A stretch of DNA of 28,205 nt from Prevotella sp. CAG:485. GTDB taxonomy: Bacteria; Bacteroidota; Bacteroidia; Bacteroidales; Muribaculaceae. Under the pieces are notes generated by a model that saw only the letters and a list, made by a program, of their open reading frames with translations, searched no databases and was not told where the DNA came from. The stretch is from contig FR897825.1 in the NCBI GenBank assembly GCA_000437495.1, forward strand, positions 1 through 28,205. Direction: 5' to 3'. The translations under genes and the position numbers were made by a program. Below are positions 15,206 through 24,204 of this stretch, piece after piece (positions within the stretch are counted from its first letter, which is position 1; each line of letters opens with the position of its first letter).

Positions 15206-16051
15206 ATGGCCGATTACGACATCCGTCCGCTGCAGCTTCATGTGCTGGAGAATCTGAAGATTTTCCATGAGGTGTGTCAGCGCCACGGTCTGCGCTATTT
15301 CATCACCGCCGGCACAATGTTGGGAGCGGTGCGCCACAAGGGCTTCATACCCTGGGACGATGACCTTGACGTGGCTATGCCGCGCCGCGACTATGACCTG
15401 CTGATAGCCAACAGCCGCCAATGGCTGCCGAAACCGCTTGAGTTAGTCTGCGCCGAAAATAACCCCGACTATCCGCTGCCCTTCGCCAAGCTGCAGGATG
15501 CCTCCACAACGTTGTTGGAACGGCCTCATCTGCCCTTCCTGGGGGGTGTTTATATGGATGTGTTTCCGCTCGACGGCGTTCGGCCTTCGTGGAGTGGAAG
15601 GCATTGGCAGTTCAGCCGCTATGAGTATCTGAAAAGGGCGCTCTATTTCATTCACCGCGACCCGTATAAACATGGCCATGGAGCCTCGTCGTGGCTGCCG
15701 CTGCTTACGCGCCGGCCCTACACGCCTCAGGGTCTGCAAAAGGCCATGCGCGCCATCTCCACAGCCGTGGACTATGACTCGGCGCGGCTCTGCGCCGATT
15801 ATGACGACGGTTTGCGAGGGGTAATGCCGCGCACGGTGTTCGGCAACCCCACCCCCATCCGCTTTGAAGACACGGAGGTGATGGGCTACGAGCACCCGGA
15901 TGAGTATCTGAGCCGCAAATATGGGTCTGACTATATGCAGATTCCGCCTGACGGGCACCGCCGCCAGCACAATTTTTTTCTCCTTGACCTTAACACGCCT
16001 TACGAGCAAAGCCGCAGCAAGGTGCGCGAAATGATTGAGCGGGGCGGGTGA
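15206..16051 (+). CDS. LicD family phosphotransferase
   Basis: 281 aa. The LicD signature is clear near residues 32-58: YFITAGTMLGAVRHKGFIPW, followed by DDDLDVAMPRRDYD. Further down are the family features VYMDVFPLDG and a C-terminal YGSDYMQIPP. LicD proteins transfer phosphocholine, or similar phospho-headgroups, from the CDP-linked donor to glycans such as teichoic acid or lipooligosaccharide; acceptors in Bacteroidota are mostly unknown. The ATG at 15206 is chosen because LicD homologues begin near the MADYDIRPLQ segment and it sits 7 bp after the preceding stop; an in-frame ATG at 15155 would overlap the upstream gene. The protein lacks a signal peptide, so it presumably acts at the cytoplasmic face. 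The stop codon runs straight into a GAGAG repeat. Confidence 0.88.
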   Translation: MADYDIRPLQLHVLENLKIFHEVCQRHGLRYFITAGTMLGAVRHKGFIPWDDDLDVAMPRRDYDLLIANSRQWLPKPLELVCAENNPDYPLPFAKLQDASTTLLERPHLPFLGGVYMDVFPLDGVRPSWSGRHWQFSRYEYLKRALYFIHRDPYKHGHGASSWLPLLTRRPYTPQGLQKAMRAISTAVDYDSARLCADYDDGLRGVMPRTVFGNPTPIRFEDTEVMGYEHPDEYLSRKYGSDYMQIPPDGHRRQHNFFLLDLNTPYEQSRSKVREMIERGG

Positions 16052-16074
16052 GAGGAGAGGAGAGGAGAGAGAGG
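16050..16074 (+). repeat. GAGAG microsatellite after licD
   Basis: Four to five tandem GAGAG units beginning inside the TGA stop of the LicD gene. A change in copy number would not alter the protein, because the stop is at the 5' edge of the tract. Confidence 0.7.
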
Positions 16075-16083
16075 ACCGCACTC

Positions 16084-16180
16084 TTTTAGCTATTTTAGCT
16101 ATTTTAGCTAATTTAGCTTTTTTAGCTTAGGTAGCTACAGTAACTACAATAGCTACCTTAGCTACCAAGCTACCAAGCAA
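16084..16180 (+). repeat. 9-bp tandem repeat array (TTTTAGCTA)
   Basis: About ten successive 9-bp units. Three perfect TTTTAGCTA copies (16084, 16093, 16102) are followed by increasingly diverged units that keep TAGCT(A/T): 16111, 16120, 16129, 16138, 16147, 16156. Two 8-bp units close the array. Each unit holds the palindrome TAGCTA or AGCT. The array lies between the LicD gene and the outer-membrane barrel gene, ending 55 bp before its ATG. It is too short and spacer-free to be a CRISPR. Confidence 0.85.
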
Positions 16181-16234
16181 TAAATAATTTTTGCTCTTTT
16201 TGTAATTTTTTAACGCCTGCGGCGTCATGAGGGT

Positions 16235-18358
16235 ATGAGACACTTACTGTTTATCTTCGCACTGCTGTTGTCAGCCTTCTCCTTAAAGGCACAAACAGAC
16301 ACTATTGTAACAAAACCCTCAGTAAAAGATACTATTGGCACCACCCTCGACGAGGTTGTGGTGCAGGGTCGCACACAGCGAATTGTGAAATATGGTGTGG
16401 AATACACGCCCGACAAACGCATGAAACGTCAGGCCGCGGATGCCTCGAAGCTGCTTCAGGCAATGCAGATTCCGCAGCTTGTGGTAAACCCTATCAGCAA
16501 AGGCATTACCACCTTGTCGGGCAAGAGTGTGAGTATGTTTATAGACTATGTGCCGGCTACTGACGACGACCTGAGCGGTCTGCGGCCGGAGGATGTACTG
16601 CGGGTGGAGGTGCTCGACTACCCGGAGGACCCGCGCTTCAACTCGGCACAGCATGTGGTGAACTTCATCATGCACAAGTATGAATGGGGCGGCTACACCA
16701 AGCTCTCGGGTCGCGCCTGGTTTTTAGAGGAGAACCGCGGCAACGCCAATGTCTATTCAAAATATGTGCGCAAACGCTGGACATTAGATGCCTCAGCGGG
16801 AGGCACACTTGCCTACGGCAATCAGGCCCGCGGCCACAACGAGGAGATTTACCGCGACATCATGTTCCGGGGCAACCACTACGATGAGCTGCGCCGCATA
16901 ACGCATATCGACGACGCCTACACCCACAGCAATAATGAATGGGGCTCTCTGCGGCTGTCGTACAGTTCAGACTCGCTCTATATACAGCATCAGGCCGGTT
17001 TCAGCCGCTATGCCGAACCGGGAAATATGACCCGTACGTCGCTCAGCTTCTCAGACGCGGTGGTAGGCGACAATCTGATGTCAGAAAGGCGCAGCGACAG
17101 CCAGAATCTGAGTCCGTGGCTGAGCGGCTATTACTGGATTTCGATGCCCCGAGGCAACACCCTCAACATCTCGTGGAACTTCAGTTACGGTTCGCGCCGC
17201 AGCCACAACAATTATGCCGTGAACGGCATGGAGCCAATCCTCAACTCCAACCGCGAACAATATTACTCGCCCACGGCAAACCTGACGTACAGCAAGCAAT
17301 TGGGACACGGCAATACTTTCCGCACCTCGCTGATGAGCTACAACACCATTTACCACACGGACTATTATGGCTCGTACGACGGGCGTCAGAGCCTTTTGTC
17401 GTCGGAGAATATGCTCTTCTTAGAATATATGCAGAACTGGAAATGCGGTCTTAATCTCTTCTCGCGCGTGGGTATGTCGTACGTCATAGGCCGCGTCAAC
17501 AGCCACACGAATCTGAAGCAGTGGAATCCGCGTTTGAGGCTTCAGCTTCAGTATAAAATCAACGACCGCCACAGCGCAAGCATAGAGGGTTGGTGGGGTA
17601 ACAGCCATCCGGGGGCCAGTACGTCGAACACGGCCCTTGTGCAGAGCAATGAACTGCTGTGGCTGCAGGGCAACACGCGTCTGCGCAACACCATCTTCCG
17701 CCAGGCCACGGCGTCCTATTCGTTCATACCCAACAACCGTTACTCGCTGTCGGCCAGCGTGAAATGGGAGGGTAAAGGCAACAAGCAGGCTTACGACTAC
17801 TTCGTGCTGCCGGGCTACGACGGTGTGGTGCGCCGCACAATCAACTCCGGCAACGCCAACCGCTACACAGCCTCTCTGAACGGCACAGCCAGTTTCTTCG
17901 ACAGCCGTCTGCGCATCAATGTTTACGCCAGTGCCAACCACGTACGGCTGACCGGCATTGACCGTCAGCACTGCAACTGGATTGTGGGGCAGGCCATAGT
18001 GTCGTATTACTTCGGCAACTTCGACATCAACATGCGCTATTGCACCCCACAGAAGTCGATAGATGCCTACAGCGGTGGCATAGTGCGAAGCTATCCGAGC
18101 ATCTACGAGTTCTATGCCAATTACACGGTGGGCAATTTCAAGTTCTCCACCAGCATCCCCAACTGGTTCAGCAAAGGGGCGCATATCCGCAGCAACTACG
18201 TGGGCACGCACCACTATGCCGAGAAGGGCTGGACCAGCGGCGACTTCAATCCGAACATCTTCTTCAGCGTCACCTACACCTTCAGCTACGGCAAGAAGGT
18301 GCGGATGGGCAACGAGCTTCAGAACCAAGGTGGCGGCGGGTCGGCCATTCTGCAATAA
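16235..18358 (+). CDS. TonB-receptor-like outer-membrane beta-barrel protein
   Basis: 707 aa. The signal peptide MRHLLFIFALLLSAFSLKAQ is followed by LDEVVVQGRTQR (about residues 38-49), the start of a plug domain of TonB-dependent receptors, and a plug-like segment to about residue 150 (GLRPEDVLRVEVLDYPEDPRF). The rest alternates aromatic-rich strands typical of a large beta barrel and ends with the strand NIFFSVTYTFSYGKKVR and a short Gly-rich tail. It resembles the Bacteroidota outer-membrane barrel family that lacks the carboxypeptidase-regulatory-like N-terminal domain; no SusD partner is adjacent. The substrate is unknown. A small ACGCC/GGCGT hairpin (16213-16225) lies just before the start and a 9-bp repeat array further upstream. 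A clean terminator follows. Confidence 0.85.
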   Translation: MRHLLFIFALLLSAFSLKAQTDTIVTKPSVKDTIGTTLDEVVVQGRTQRIVKYGVEYTPDKRMKRQAADASKLLQAMQIPQLVVNPISKGITTLSGKSVSMFIDYVPATDDDLSGLRPEDVLRVEVLDYPEDPRFNSAQHVVNFIMHKYEWGGYTKLSGRAWFLEENRGNANVYSKYVRKRWTLDASAGGTLAYGNQARGHNEEIYRDIMFRGNHYDELRRITHIDDAYTHSNNEWGSLRLSYSSDSLYIQHQAGFSRYAEPGNMTRTSLSFSDAVVGDNLMSERRSDSQNLSPWLSGYYWISMPRGNTLNISWNFSYGSRRSHNNYAVNGMEPILNSNREQYYSPTANLTYSKQLGHGNTFRTSLMSYNTIYHTDYYGSYDGRQSLLSSENMLFLEYMQNWKCGLNLFSRVGMSYVIGRVNSHTNLKQWNPRLRLQLQYKINDRHSASIEGWWGNSHPGASTSNTALVQSNELLWLQGNTRLRNTIFRQATASYSFIPNNRYSLSASVKWEGKGNKQAYDYFVLPGYDGVVRRTINSGNANRYTASLNGTASFFDSRLRINVYASANHVRLTGIDRQHCNWIVGQAIVSYYFGNFDINMRYCTPQKSIDAYSGGIVRSYPSIYEFYANYTVGNFKFSTSIPNWFSKGAHIRSNYVGTHHYAEKGWTSGDFNPNIFFSVTYTFSYGKKVRMGNELQNQGGGGSAILQ

Positions 18359-18381
18359 CCCTGAACCCGAATAAACTAAAT

Positions 18382-18420
18382 CGCCCGTGTCAGAGAAAAT
18401 GACGCGGGCGGTTTGTTTTA
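18382..18420 (+). terminator. Terminator of the outer-membrane barrel gene
   Basis: Stem CGCCCGTGTC (18382-18391) with GACGCGGGCG (18401-18410), one G-U pair, flanked by A-rich and T-rich arms (GTTTGTTTTA after the stem). Confidence 0.8.
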
Positions 18421-18702
18421 TGCCGTAAAGACGCAACATAAAAGTGCATTATGGCATAATGCCGGATAAAAGGGCGTAGAGCGTCAATTATTCAGCTATA
18501 GATGCGTGCTTACCCTCGTTCAGAGTCTCGGTAAAAGCAATTTGACAAAGCAGAATTTCAACATCTGAAAAATTCTGAACAACTCATTCTAAAAAATTTT
18601 GCAGGTATACAAAAAAATATTAATTTTACGGTCAAGTTATATGTATCGCTTACTAGAAAAGACAATCATACAACCTAATATTAACCAACTCACCTGAAAA
18701 AG
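18421..18702 (+). other. Leader/intergenic region of the second giant adhesin
   Basis: No gene is seen. Small inverted repeats: TTATGCC/GGCATAA (18418-18424 with 18453-18459) and CAGAATTT/AAATTCTG (18551-18558 with 18570-18577). No exact TAnnTTTG box with a spaced TTG was found; TAATTTTA near 18632 is the nearest. The pseudoknot arrangement seen before the first adhesin is absent, so the paralogues are probably regulated differently. Confidence 0.4.
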
Positions 18703-21700
18703 ATGCGAAAAATTCTTCTTATTCGTATGGCTTTGGCAGCGTTGCTGGCGTTTGGTGCGTGGGGAGTATTTGCCCAGATACAGAAAGCATCTGTGGCGAT
18801 GCCCGTGACGCAGGCGCCAATGGACACAACGGAACTGCCATTGCGCGTACGCACCGTGGAAGCGGAATCTCCGTACATTCTGTCGGTGCGACAGTCAGTT
18901 ACGCCGCTGTTACCGGCCGCTGACGACACCAAGGAAGCAGCTCAGTGGACGCGTGTGTGCGGCTCTGTGCTCTATGCCGACAACTGGGGCACCGGCAACA
19001 CCCCTTACGGCGTTTATTCCATACCCCTCAACGGCGGCGAATTCACACCGCTGCACGTTGCCAACGACCTCAATGCCAACGGAGGCGGGTTCTTTAAAGA
19101 CAATTATTACTATTGCGCCAACTACGGTGTGAGCAATGGCATTGGCTATTACCACAACGTAAAATACTCCACGTCGACGTGGACTCGCAGCACCTACGGG
19201 CTGTCGAGTGTGCGCACCACGGCATCGGACTTTGCACCTGACCCCGTTACGGGCAAGGTTTACAGTTGCTCGCGCAACACCAAGGCCGATGAATGGTATC
19301 TCACGACGATGGACGTGAGCAAGGCTCAGTGGGACCCCTCGTACATAGCACTGCTCGACGTCTGCCTGTCGGGTATGGCCGTTGACAACGAGGGCCAGAT
19401 TTACGGTGTGGGCACCGACGGTATGTTCTACCATATCCACAAGACCACAGGCAAGATGACAAAGATAGGCGACACGGGTCTTCGCCCGGGCTTCCTGTCG
19501 AGTGCCTGCACGGATCCGACCACAGGTGAGTTTTATTATTCCACCGTGCTCACAAACAATCAGGGCGGTCTGTACACCATAGACTACACCACCGGCAAAG
19601 CCACTCTGGTATGCAATTATCCGCACAATCAGCAGGTTGTGGGCATCTACATTCCGAAAGCCGAGGCCAAGGACGCGGCTCCCGACGCAGCCCAGAACCT
19701 CAAGGTGAGCTACGAACCGGGCGCTCTGACGGGCACCATAAGCTTCGACGCTCCGGCCACTCAGTATGACGGCAAACCGGGCACAGGCAAGATAAAATGT
19801 CTGGTAAAGGCCGGAAGCACCACTCTTAAACAGGATTCAGTGGAGTACGGCTCAAAGGGCTACTCGCTGACGTGGAAGCTCACCAAACCGGCCAACACCA
19901 CCTTCTCGGTGGTATTCTCGAACAAGGCGGGCGGCAACGGCCCCACGCGCAAGGAAACGCACTGGATTGGCAATGACGTGCCGAACGATGTTACGGAAGT
20001 GACCCTGCACAGGGCCGGCAACAAGTTCGGCCTCAACTGGAACGCGTCGAAGGGGGGCACGCACGGCGGTTACTGTCCGGCAGACAACATCTCCTACACA
20101 ATAGTCCGTTATCCGGAAAATAAAACCGTGGCCACAGGCTACAAAGGCACAGCTTTTGAGGAGACGTTGGAAAATCCGGAATCCATCACCGGATTCTATT
20201 ACACCGTGCAGGCCGTGAACGGCACTCAGAAATCCAAGGCAGTGCAATCGAACACCGTCATCATAGGCGATGTCACCCCTCCTTATCATGAGGGCTTCAA
20301 CACCTCGGCACCGTTCTATACTTATAAGGTGATAGATGCCAACGGCGACGGCAAGACGTTCAAGTGGCGCCAGTATGGACCGGCCAAAAACGGTATGGCT
20401 GCGTGCGACTACAACTCGGCCCGCAAAATCGGCAAGGACGACTGGCTCATCTCGCCGGCTATCAACATGAAGGGCGGCAAGGCTTACATAATTGAGTTTG
20501 ACGTGGGCACCGGCAGCGACTTCGGCGAGAATCTGCGTGTGGGTTTCTCAAACGAACCCACGGTGGAGGCCATGAACCAGAACATACTGCTCGACACCAC
20601 CTATTTCCAGAGTTGCATCTTTACCCGCGCCCGTGTGGTGGCCACTCCCAAGACGGACGGCAAATATTACTTCGGCCTGCATGCCTGCACTCCTACGCTG
20701 CAGTATTACATGGACTTCGACAATGTGGACATCTATGCGGCTCTTGACCCGTCGACGCCCGACGTGCCGGCCAACCTGCTTCCAGTGGTAAAAAAAGACG
20801 GCACGGGAGTCGATGTCTCGTTCACGGCACCCAAAACCACAGTAACCGGCAAGGCTCTCGGTTCGATAGCCAAGATAGAGGTGATACGCGACGGCAATGT
20901 GCTGCATACCTACACGGCGCCGGCACCGGGAGCCGAACTGAAGTATTCCGATGCCCTGGCACACGCCACCGGCCGCTTCAAGTATGAGGTACGGGCTTAT
21001 TCGGCCACGGAAGCCGGTCCGGCCGCCGACTACACCCTGCGGATGGAAGAGGGTCCGTTCATTGACAATTTCACAGAATATGGCTCACTGAGCTGCTTTA
21101 CTCGTGTGGATATCAACAACGACCACACTCAGTGGGACTTCTACCCGTTGTCATCGACGAACTCCACGCTGAGAATCTACAACAACAAACAGCATTCCAA
21201 CGACGACTGGCTGATTTCTTATCCGGTATGGCTCAAGGGCGGTTACTACTACGACATCCGGTTCAAACTGGGCGGGTCGAACAATGCTTCTCAGGAGATT
21301 TCGGCCTATTACGGCTTCGCTCCCACACCTGAAGGCATGACAATGGAATTGCTTCAAAAATCGGCGTTTACGGCCTCCAAGACGAGCCAGTACATACTCA
21401 ACGACTCACTGATGGTGCAGGAAGACGGTTTCTATTACTTCGGTTTCCACGCCACATCGCCGATGCATGACGGAAGTATGTGCTGGATGACTTTTGACGA
21501 CTTCGAGATAGGACAGGGGCTTAGTTTCGCTGCTCCGGGGAAGGCTCAGAGCCTCACCATAACCCCCGACTTCGAGGGCGCCAACGAGGGCATCGTGAGC
21601 ATCAAGGCCCCGGTGCTGAGCATCAACAACGACACCATCACCGACCTGACAAAGATTGACCTTTATCGAGACAACGCTCTTATAAAAACCTTTACGGAAG

Positions 21701-23988
21701 TGGAACCGGGCGGCAATTACATCTTCAAGGATGTAGACATGAAGACGGGTGTGCGCACATACAAGGTCATCTGTCACAATTCGGCCGGCGAGGGTCTGCC
21801 GCTCGAAACGCAGCAGTATATGGGCATCAACCGTCCCGGCGTACCGAACAATGTGGTGGCAGCCGAGACGTCGAATCCGGGCGAGGTCATGGTGTCGTGG
21901 GACGCTCCCAAGACCGACAATGCCGGCAACCCGCAGAATCTCAACGGCGTCACCTACGAGATTCGCTCATATCATGACCGCGCTTTCCTTGACCACACCA
22001 TGGAAAGCGAAACCACAAGCATCAAGAGCCTTGACTGGCAGCAGGGCGACCCCCAGACATTGGTTTATTACTATGCTTTGGCCAAGAATCAGCTTGGTCT
22101 GAGCCAGGGTGCCGGCATCTCCAACATCCTTCCTCTGGGTCCGGCATACGAGGGCATGTATCACGAGAATGTTTTCAACGGCATACCTACCTATACATAC
22201 GGTCAGAGACAGCATCAGGGCGGACAATGGGTAGTTGCTTCCAACAGCCAGTTCCCCGATGTAACTCCTGTTGACGGCAACGGTATGTTCATAATGCGCG
22301 GCCAGTATAAGAATTCTTCATCAGACCTGATGACGGGCCGAATCAAGTTAGGTGCCGACCCGGTGCTTGAATTCTTCTACTACTCCATATCACCGAAGTC
22401 GGCAAACTATTTCAGCGTGAAAGTCGACGACGGTTCCGGCGAGGGCTTCAAGGAGGTTGCCAACGTGGTGAACAACGAGGGCGAAATGAAGTGGAACAAG
22501 GTAAGTGTGCCGCTGAGCCAATATGCCGGCAAAACCGTGCAGTTACAGTTCACCGGTGTAATTCAGAACTACGTTTATATGTTCCTCGACGACATCCGCG
22601 TCTATAACGCCTGCGACAAGAATGTGGCCATAATGCAGGCCACCGGGCCGAAGCGCGGCATGGCCGGCAGCAACGTGACCATGCGTTTCTCGGTAGAGAA
22701 CATGGGCAAACAGAATGCCGACAAATATAATGTGCATCTGCTCCGCAACGGCAATGTTGTGAAGACGCAGGAAGTAACCAAGGCACTGGCTCCGGGCGAG
22801 AGCCATGAGATGAAACTCACCGACAAACTCGGCGCCGGTATGGGCGACACAATAGTCTATACCGTACGTGTGGAGATGGAAGGGGACATGAATGTCGACG
22901 ACAACACTTCATTGCCCGTGGAGGTTATGGTTTCGGAGGCCGGATTGCCGCAGCCGCTGACTCTGACAGGCGAAACCGCCAACAACAAGAATGTAAGTCT
23001 GAAATGGCAGGCTCCCAACCCGCAATTGCTCAACACCGAGTCCGTTACGGACAACTTTGAAAAGATGAGCGCGTGGGAAACCGAATACTTCGGACGCTGG
23101 CAGACGGCAGACGTCGACGGCGAGCTTCAGGGTGGCATCAGCAATGTCTATCTCGAAGGCATACAGCAGGTAGCCGGCAGCTACTTTGTGTTCGACGTCA
23201 GCGACCCGCGCTTTGCCGAGGCAAAAGACACCTACGCCGCTTATTCAGGCTCCAAGAGCATGGCTTCGATGTATAATCTGTATGGGGGCGCCAACGACGA
23301 CTGGCTCTTCTCGCCGCGTCTCAACGGCAAGGCTCAGACTATTACGTTCTACGCCCGGAGCGCCTCCCAGTCGTCGCCCGAGAGCTTTGAGTTCTACTAC
23401 TCGAAGACTGACCGCTACCCCGACAACTTCATCAAGGTGGGCGCCAAGAGCTACATCTCGTCCAAGTGGACAAAGAATACGTTCTCTGTGCCTGAAGGCG
23501 CTAAGTATTTCGCCATCCGCCACGTATCGAAGAATATGTTCATCCTTATGCTCGATGACTTCACCTTCATACCGGCAGCTTACGAAATCACCGATGCCAA
23601 CCTCACGGGCTACATTGTATATCGCGACGGCATGCCTCTCAACGAGACACCGTTTGCCGGCACTTCCTACACCGACCTCGATGTGCCCGCCGGCAACCAC
23701 ATCTACAGCGTAACGGCTATGTACGACCGCGGCGAATCGTCGCCGTCGAATCTGATAAGCGTAACCACCAACGCTGTCAACGGCCTGTATGACAATGGTG
23801 CAAATGTGAGAGCCCGCGCGGGCCATATCATCATCACCGGCGCCTCGGACATGAATGTGTCTGTAACACGCCACGACGGCATCACCATCTTCTCGAACGC
23901 CGGGTCCGACTTCATCGACGTGGCTGCCGACAAGGGTGTATATATCGTAAGGCTTGGCTCACGCACCGTCAAAGTGCTTGTGCAATAA
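18703..23988 (+). CDS. Giant exported fibronectin type III / cleaved-adhesin protein (copy 2)
   Basis: 1761 aa with signal peptide MRKILLIRMALAALLAFGAW. The architecture matches the protein at 7953. A propeller-like N-domain (about 85-320, ending VVGIYIP) leads to Fn3-like domains, then cleaved-adhesin/choice-of-anchor J domains starting near 526 (DDWLISPAI), 783 (DDWLISYPV), 1152 and 1448 (DDWLFSPRL). A CARDB-like domain lies near 1305-1410 (VENMGKQNADKYNVHLLRNG), followed by a final Fn3 and a ~70-residue tail from about 1693 ending GVYIVRLGSRTVKVLVQ. It carries one more adhesin module than copy 1, which accounts for most of the length difference. The tail suggests outer-membrane export by a type IX-like route. 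Ligands are unknown and no protease motif is seen. Confidence 0.88.
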   Translation: MRKILLIRMALAALLAFGAWGVFAQIQKASVAMPVTQAPMDTTELPLRVRTVEAESPYILSVRQSVTPLLPAADDTKEAAQWTRVCGSVLYADNWGTGNTPYGVYSIPLNGGEFTPLHVANDLNANGGGFFKDNYYYCANYGVSNGIGYYHNVKYSTSTWTRSTYGLSSVRTTASDFAPDPVTGKVYSCSRNTKADEWYLTTMDVSKAQWDPSYIALLDVCLSGMAVDNEGQIYGVGTDGMFYHIHKTTGKMTKIGDTGLRPGFLSSACTDPTTGEFYYSTVLTNNQGGLYTIDYTTGKATLVCNYPHNQQVVGIYIPKAEAKDAAPDAAQNLKVSYEPGALTGTISFDAPATQYDGKPGTGKIKCLVKAGSTTLKQDSVEYGSKGYSLTWKLTKPANTTFSVVFSNKAGGNGPTRKETHWIGNDVPNDVTEVTLHRAGNKFGLNWNASKGGTHGGYCPADNISYTIVRYPENKTVATGYKGTAFEETLENPESITGFYYTVQAVNGTQKSKAVQSNTVIIGDVTPPYHEGFNTSAPFYTYKVIDANGDGKTFKWRQYGPAKNGMAACDYNSARKIGKDDWLISPAINMKGGKAYIIEFDVGTGSDFGENLRVGFSNEPTVEAMNQNILLDTTYFQSCIFTRARVVATPKTDGKYYFGLHACTPTLQYYMDFDNVDIYAALDPSTPDVPANLLPVVKKDGTGVDVSFTAPKTTVTGKALGSIAKIEVIRDGNVLHTYTAPAPGAELKYSDALAHATGRFKYEVRAYSATEAGPAADYTLRMEEGPFIDNFTEYGSLSCFTRVDINNDHTQWDFYPLSSTNSTLRIYNNKQHSNDDWLISYPVWLKGGYYYDIRFKLGGSNNASQEISAYYGFAPTPEGMTMELLQKSAFTASKTSQYILNDSLMVQEDGFYYFGFHATSPMHDGSMCWMTFDDFEIGQGLSFAAPGKAQSLTITPDFEGANEGIVSIKAPVLSINNDTITDLTKIDLYRDNALIKTFTEVEPGGNYIFKDVDMKTGVRTYKVICHNSAGEGLPLETQQYMGINRPGVPNNVVAAETSNPGEVMVSWDAPKTDNAGNPQNLNGVTYEIRSYHDRAFLDHTMESETTSIKSLDWQQGDPQTLVYYYALAKNQLGLSQGAGISNILPLGPAYEGMYHENVFNGIPTYTYGQRQHQGGQWVVASNSQFPDVTPVDGNGMFIMRGQYKNSSSDLMTGRIKLGADPVLEFFYYSISPKSANYFSVKVDDGSGEGFKEVANVVNNEGEMKWNKVSVPLSQYAGKTVQLQFTGVIQNYVYMFLDDIRVYNACDKNVAIMQATGPKRGMAGSNVTMRFSVENMGKQNADKYNVHLLRNGNVVKTQEVTKALAPGESHEMKLTDKLGAGMGDTIVYTVRVEMEGDMNVDDNTSLPVEVMVSEAGLPQPLTLTGETANNKNVSLKWQAPNPQLLNTESVTDNFEKMSAWETEYFGRWQTADVDGELQGGISNVYLEGIQQVAGSYFVFDVSDPRFAEAKDTYAAYSGSKSMASMYNLYGGANDDWLFSPRLNGKAQTITFYARSASQSSPESFEFYYSKTDRYPDNFIKVGAKSYISSKWTKNTFSVPEGAKYFAIRHVSKNMFILMLDDFTFIPAAYEITDANLTGYIVYRDGMPLNETPFAGTSYTDLDVPAGNHIYSVTAMYDRGESSPSNLISVTTNAVNGLYDNGANVRARAGHIIITGASDMNVSVTRHDGITIFSNAGSDFIDVAADKGVYIVRLGSRTVKVLVQ

Positions 23989-24015
23989 GCTATTCATAGC
24001 GCAATAACTTCCCTC

Positions 24016-24053
24016 AGGACTGCGCCGGACTTCTCCGGGGCAGTCCTTCTTTT
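24016..24053 (+). terminator. Terminator of the second giant adhesin gene
   Basis: Stem AGGACTGC (24016-24023) with GCAGTCCT (24040-24047), a G-G mismatch, then CCGGA/TCCGG, followed by TCTTTT. It faces the separate aspA terminator from the opposite side. Confidence 0.85.
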
Positions 24054-24136
24054 GCGCGTATATGAGGGCTTCAGGAGAGAAGATAAGGGTTTCAAGGTAG
24101 GCCGCTTTAAGGATGCTTACAGAAGAGTTTAGGGCG

Positions 24137-24176
24137 CAAAAAACAGGCTGCGCCGGTTTTATCTGGCACAGCCTGT
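24137..24176 (-). terminator. aspA terminator
   Basis: On the minus strand, stem ACAGGCTG/CAGCCTGT (24176-24169 with 24050-side partner at 24150-24143), with inner GCC/GGC pairs, runs into six Ts (24143-24138). It lies 29 bp beyond the aspA stop. Confidence 0.8.
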
Positions 24177-24204
24177 AAAAGGTAAAAACTACTCTTAAAG
24201 AGGA

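Noticed and set aside
16084..16180. CRISPR-like array
   Set aside because: The 9-bp units are contiguous without spacers and no cas genes are present; it is a simple tandem repeat.
17420..18439. 339-codon frame antisense to the outer-membrane barrel gene
   Set aside because: Val/Ala-rich shadow of a GC-rich gene; the barrel has a signal peptide, plug and barrel strands.
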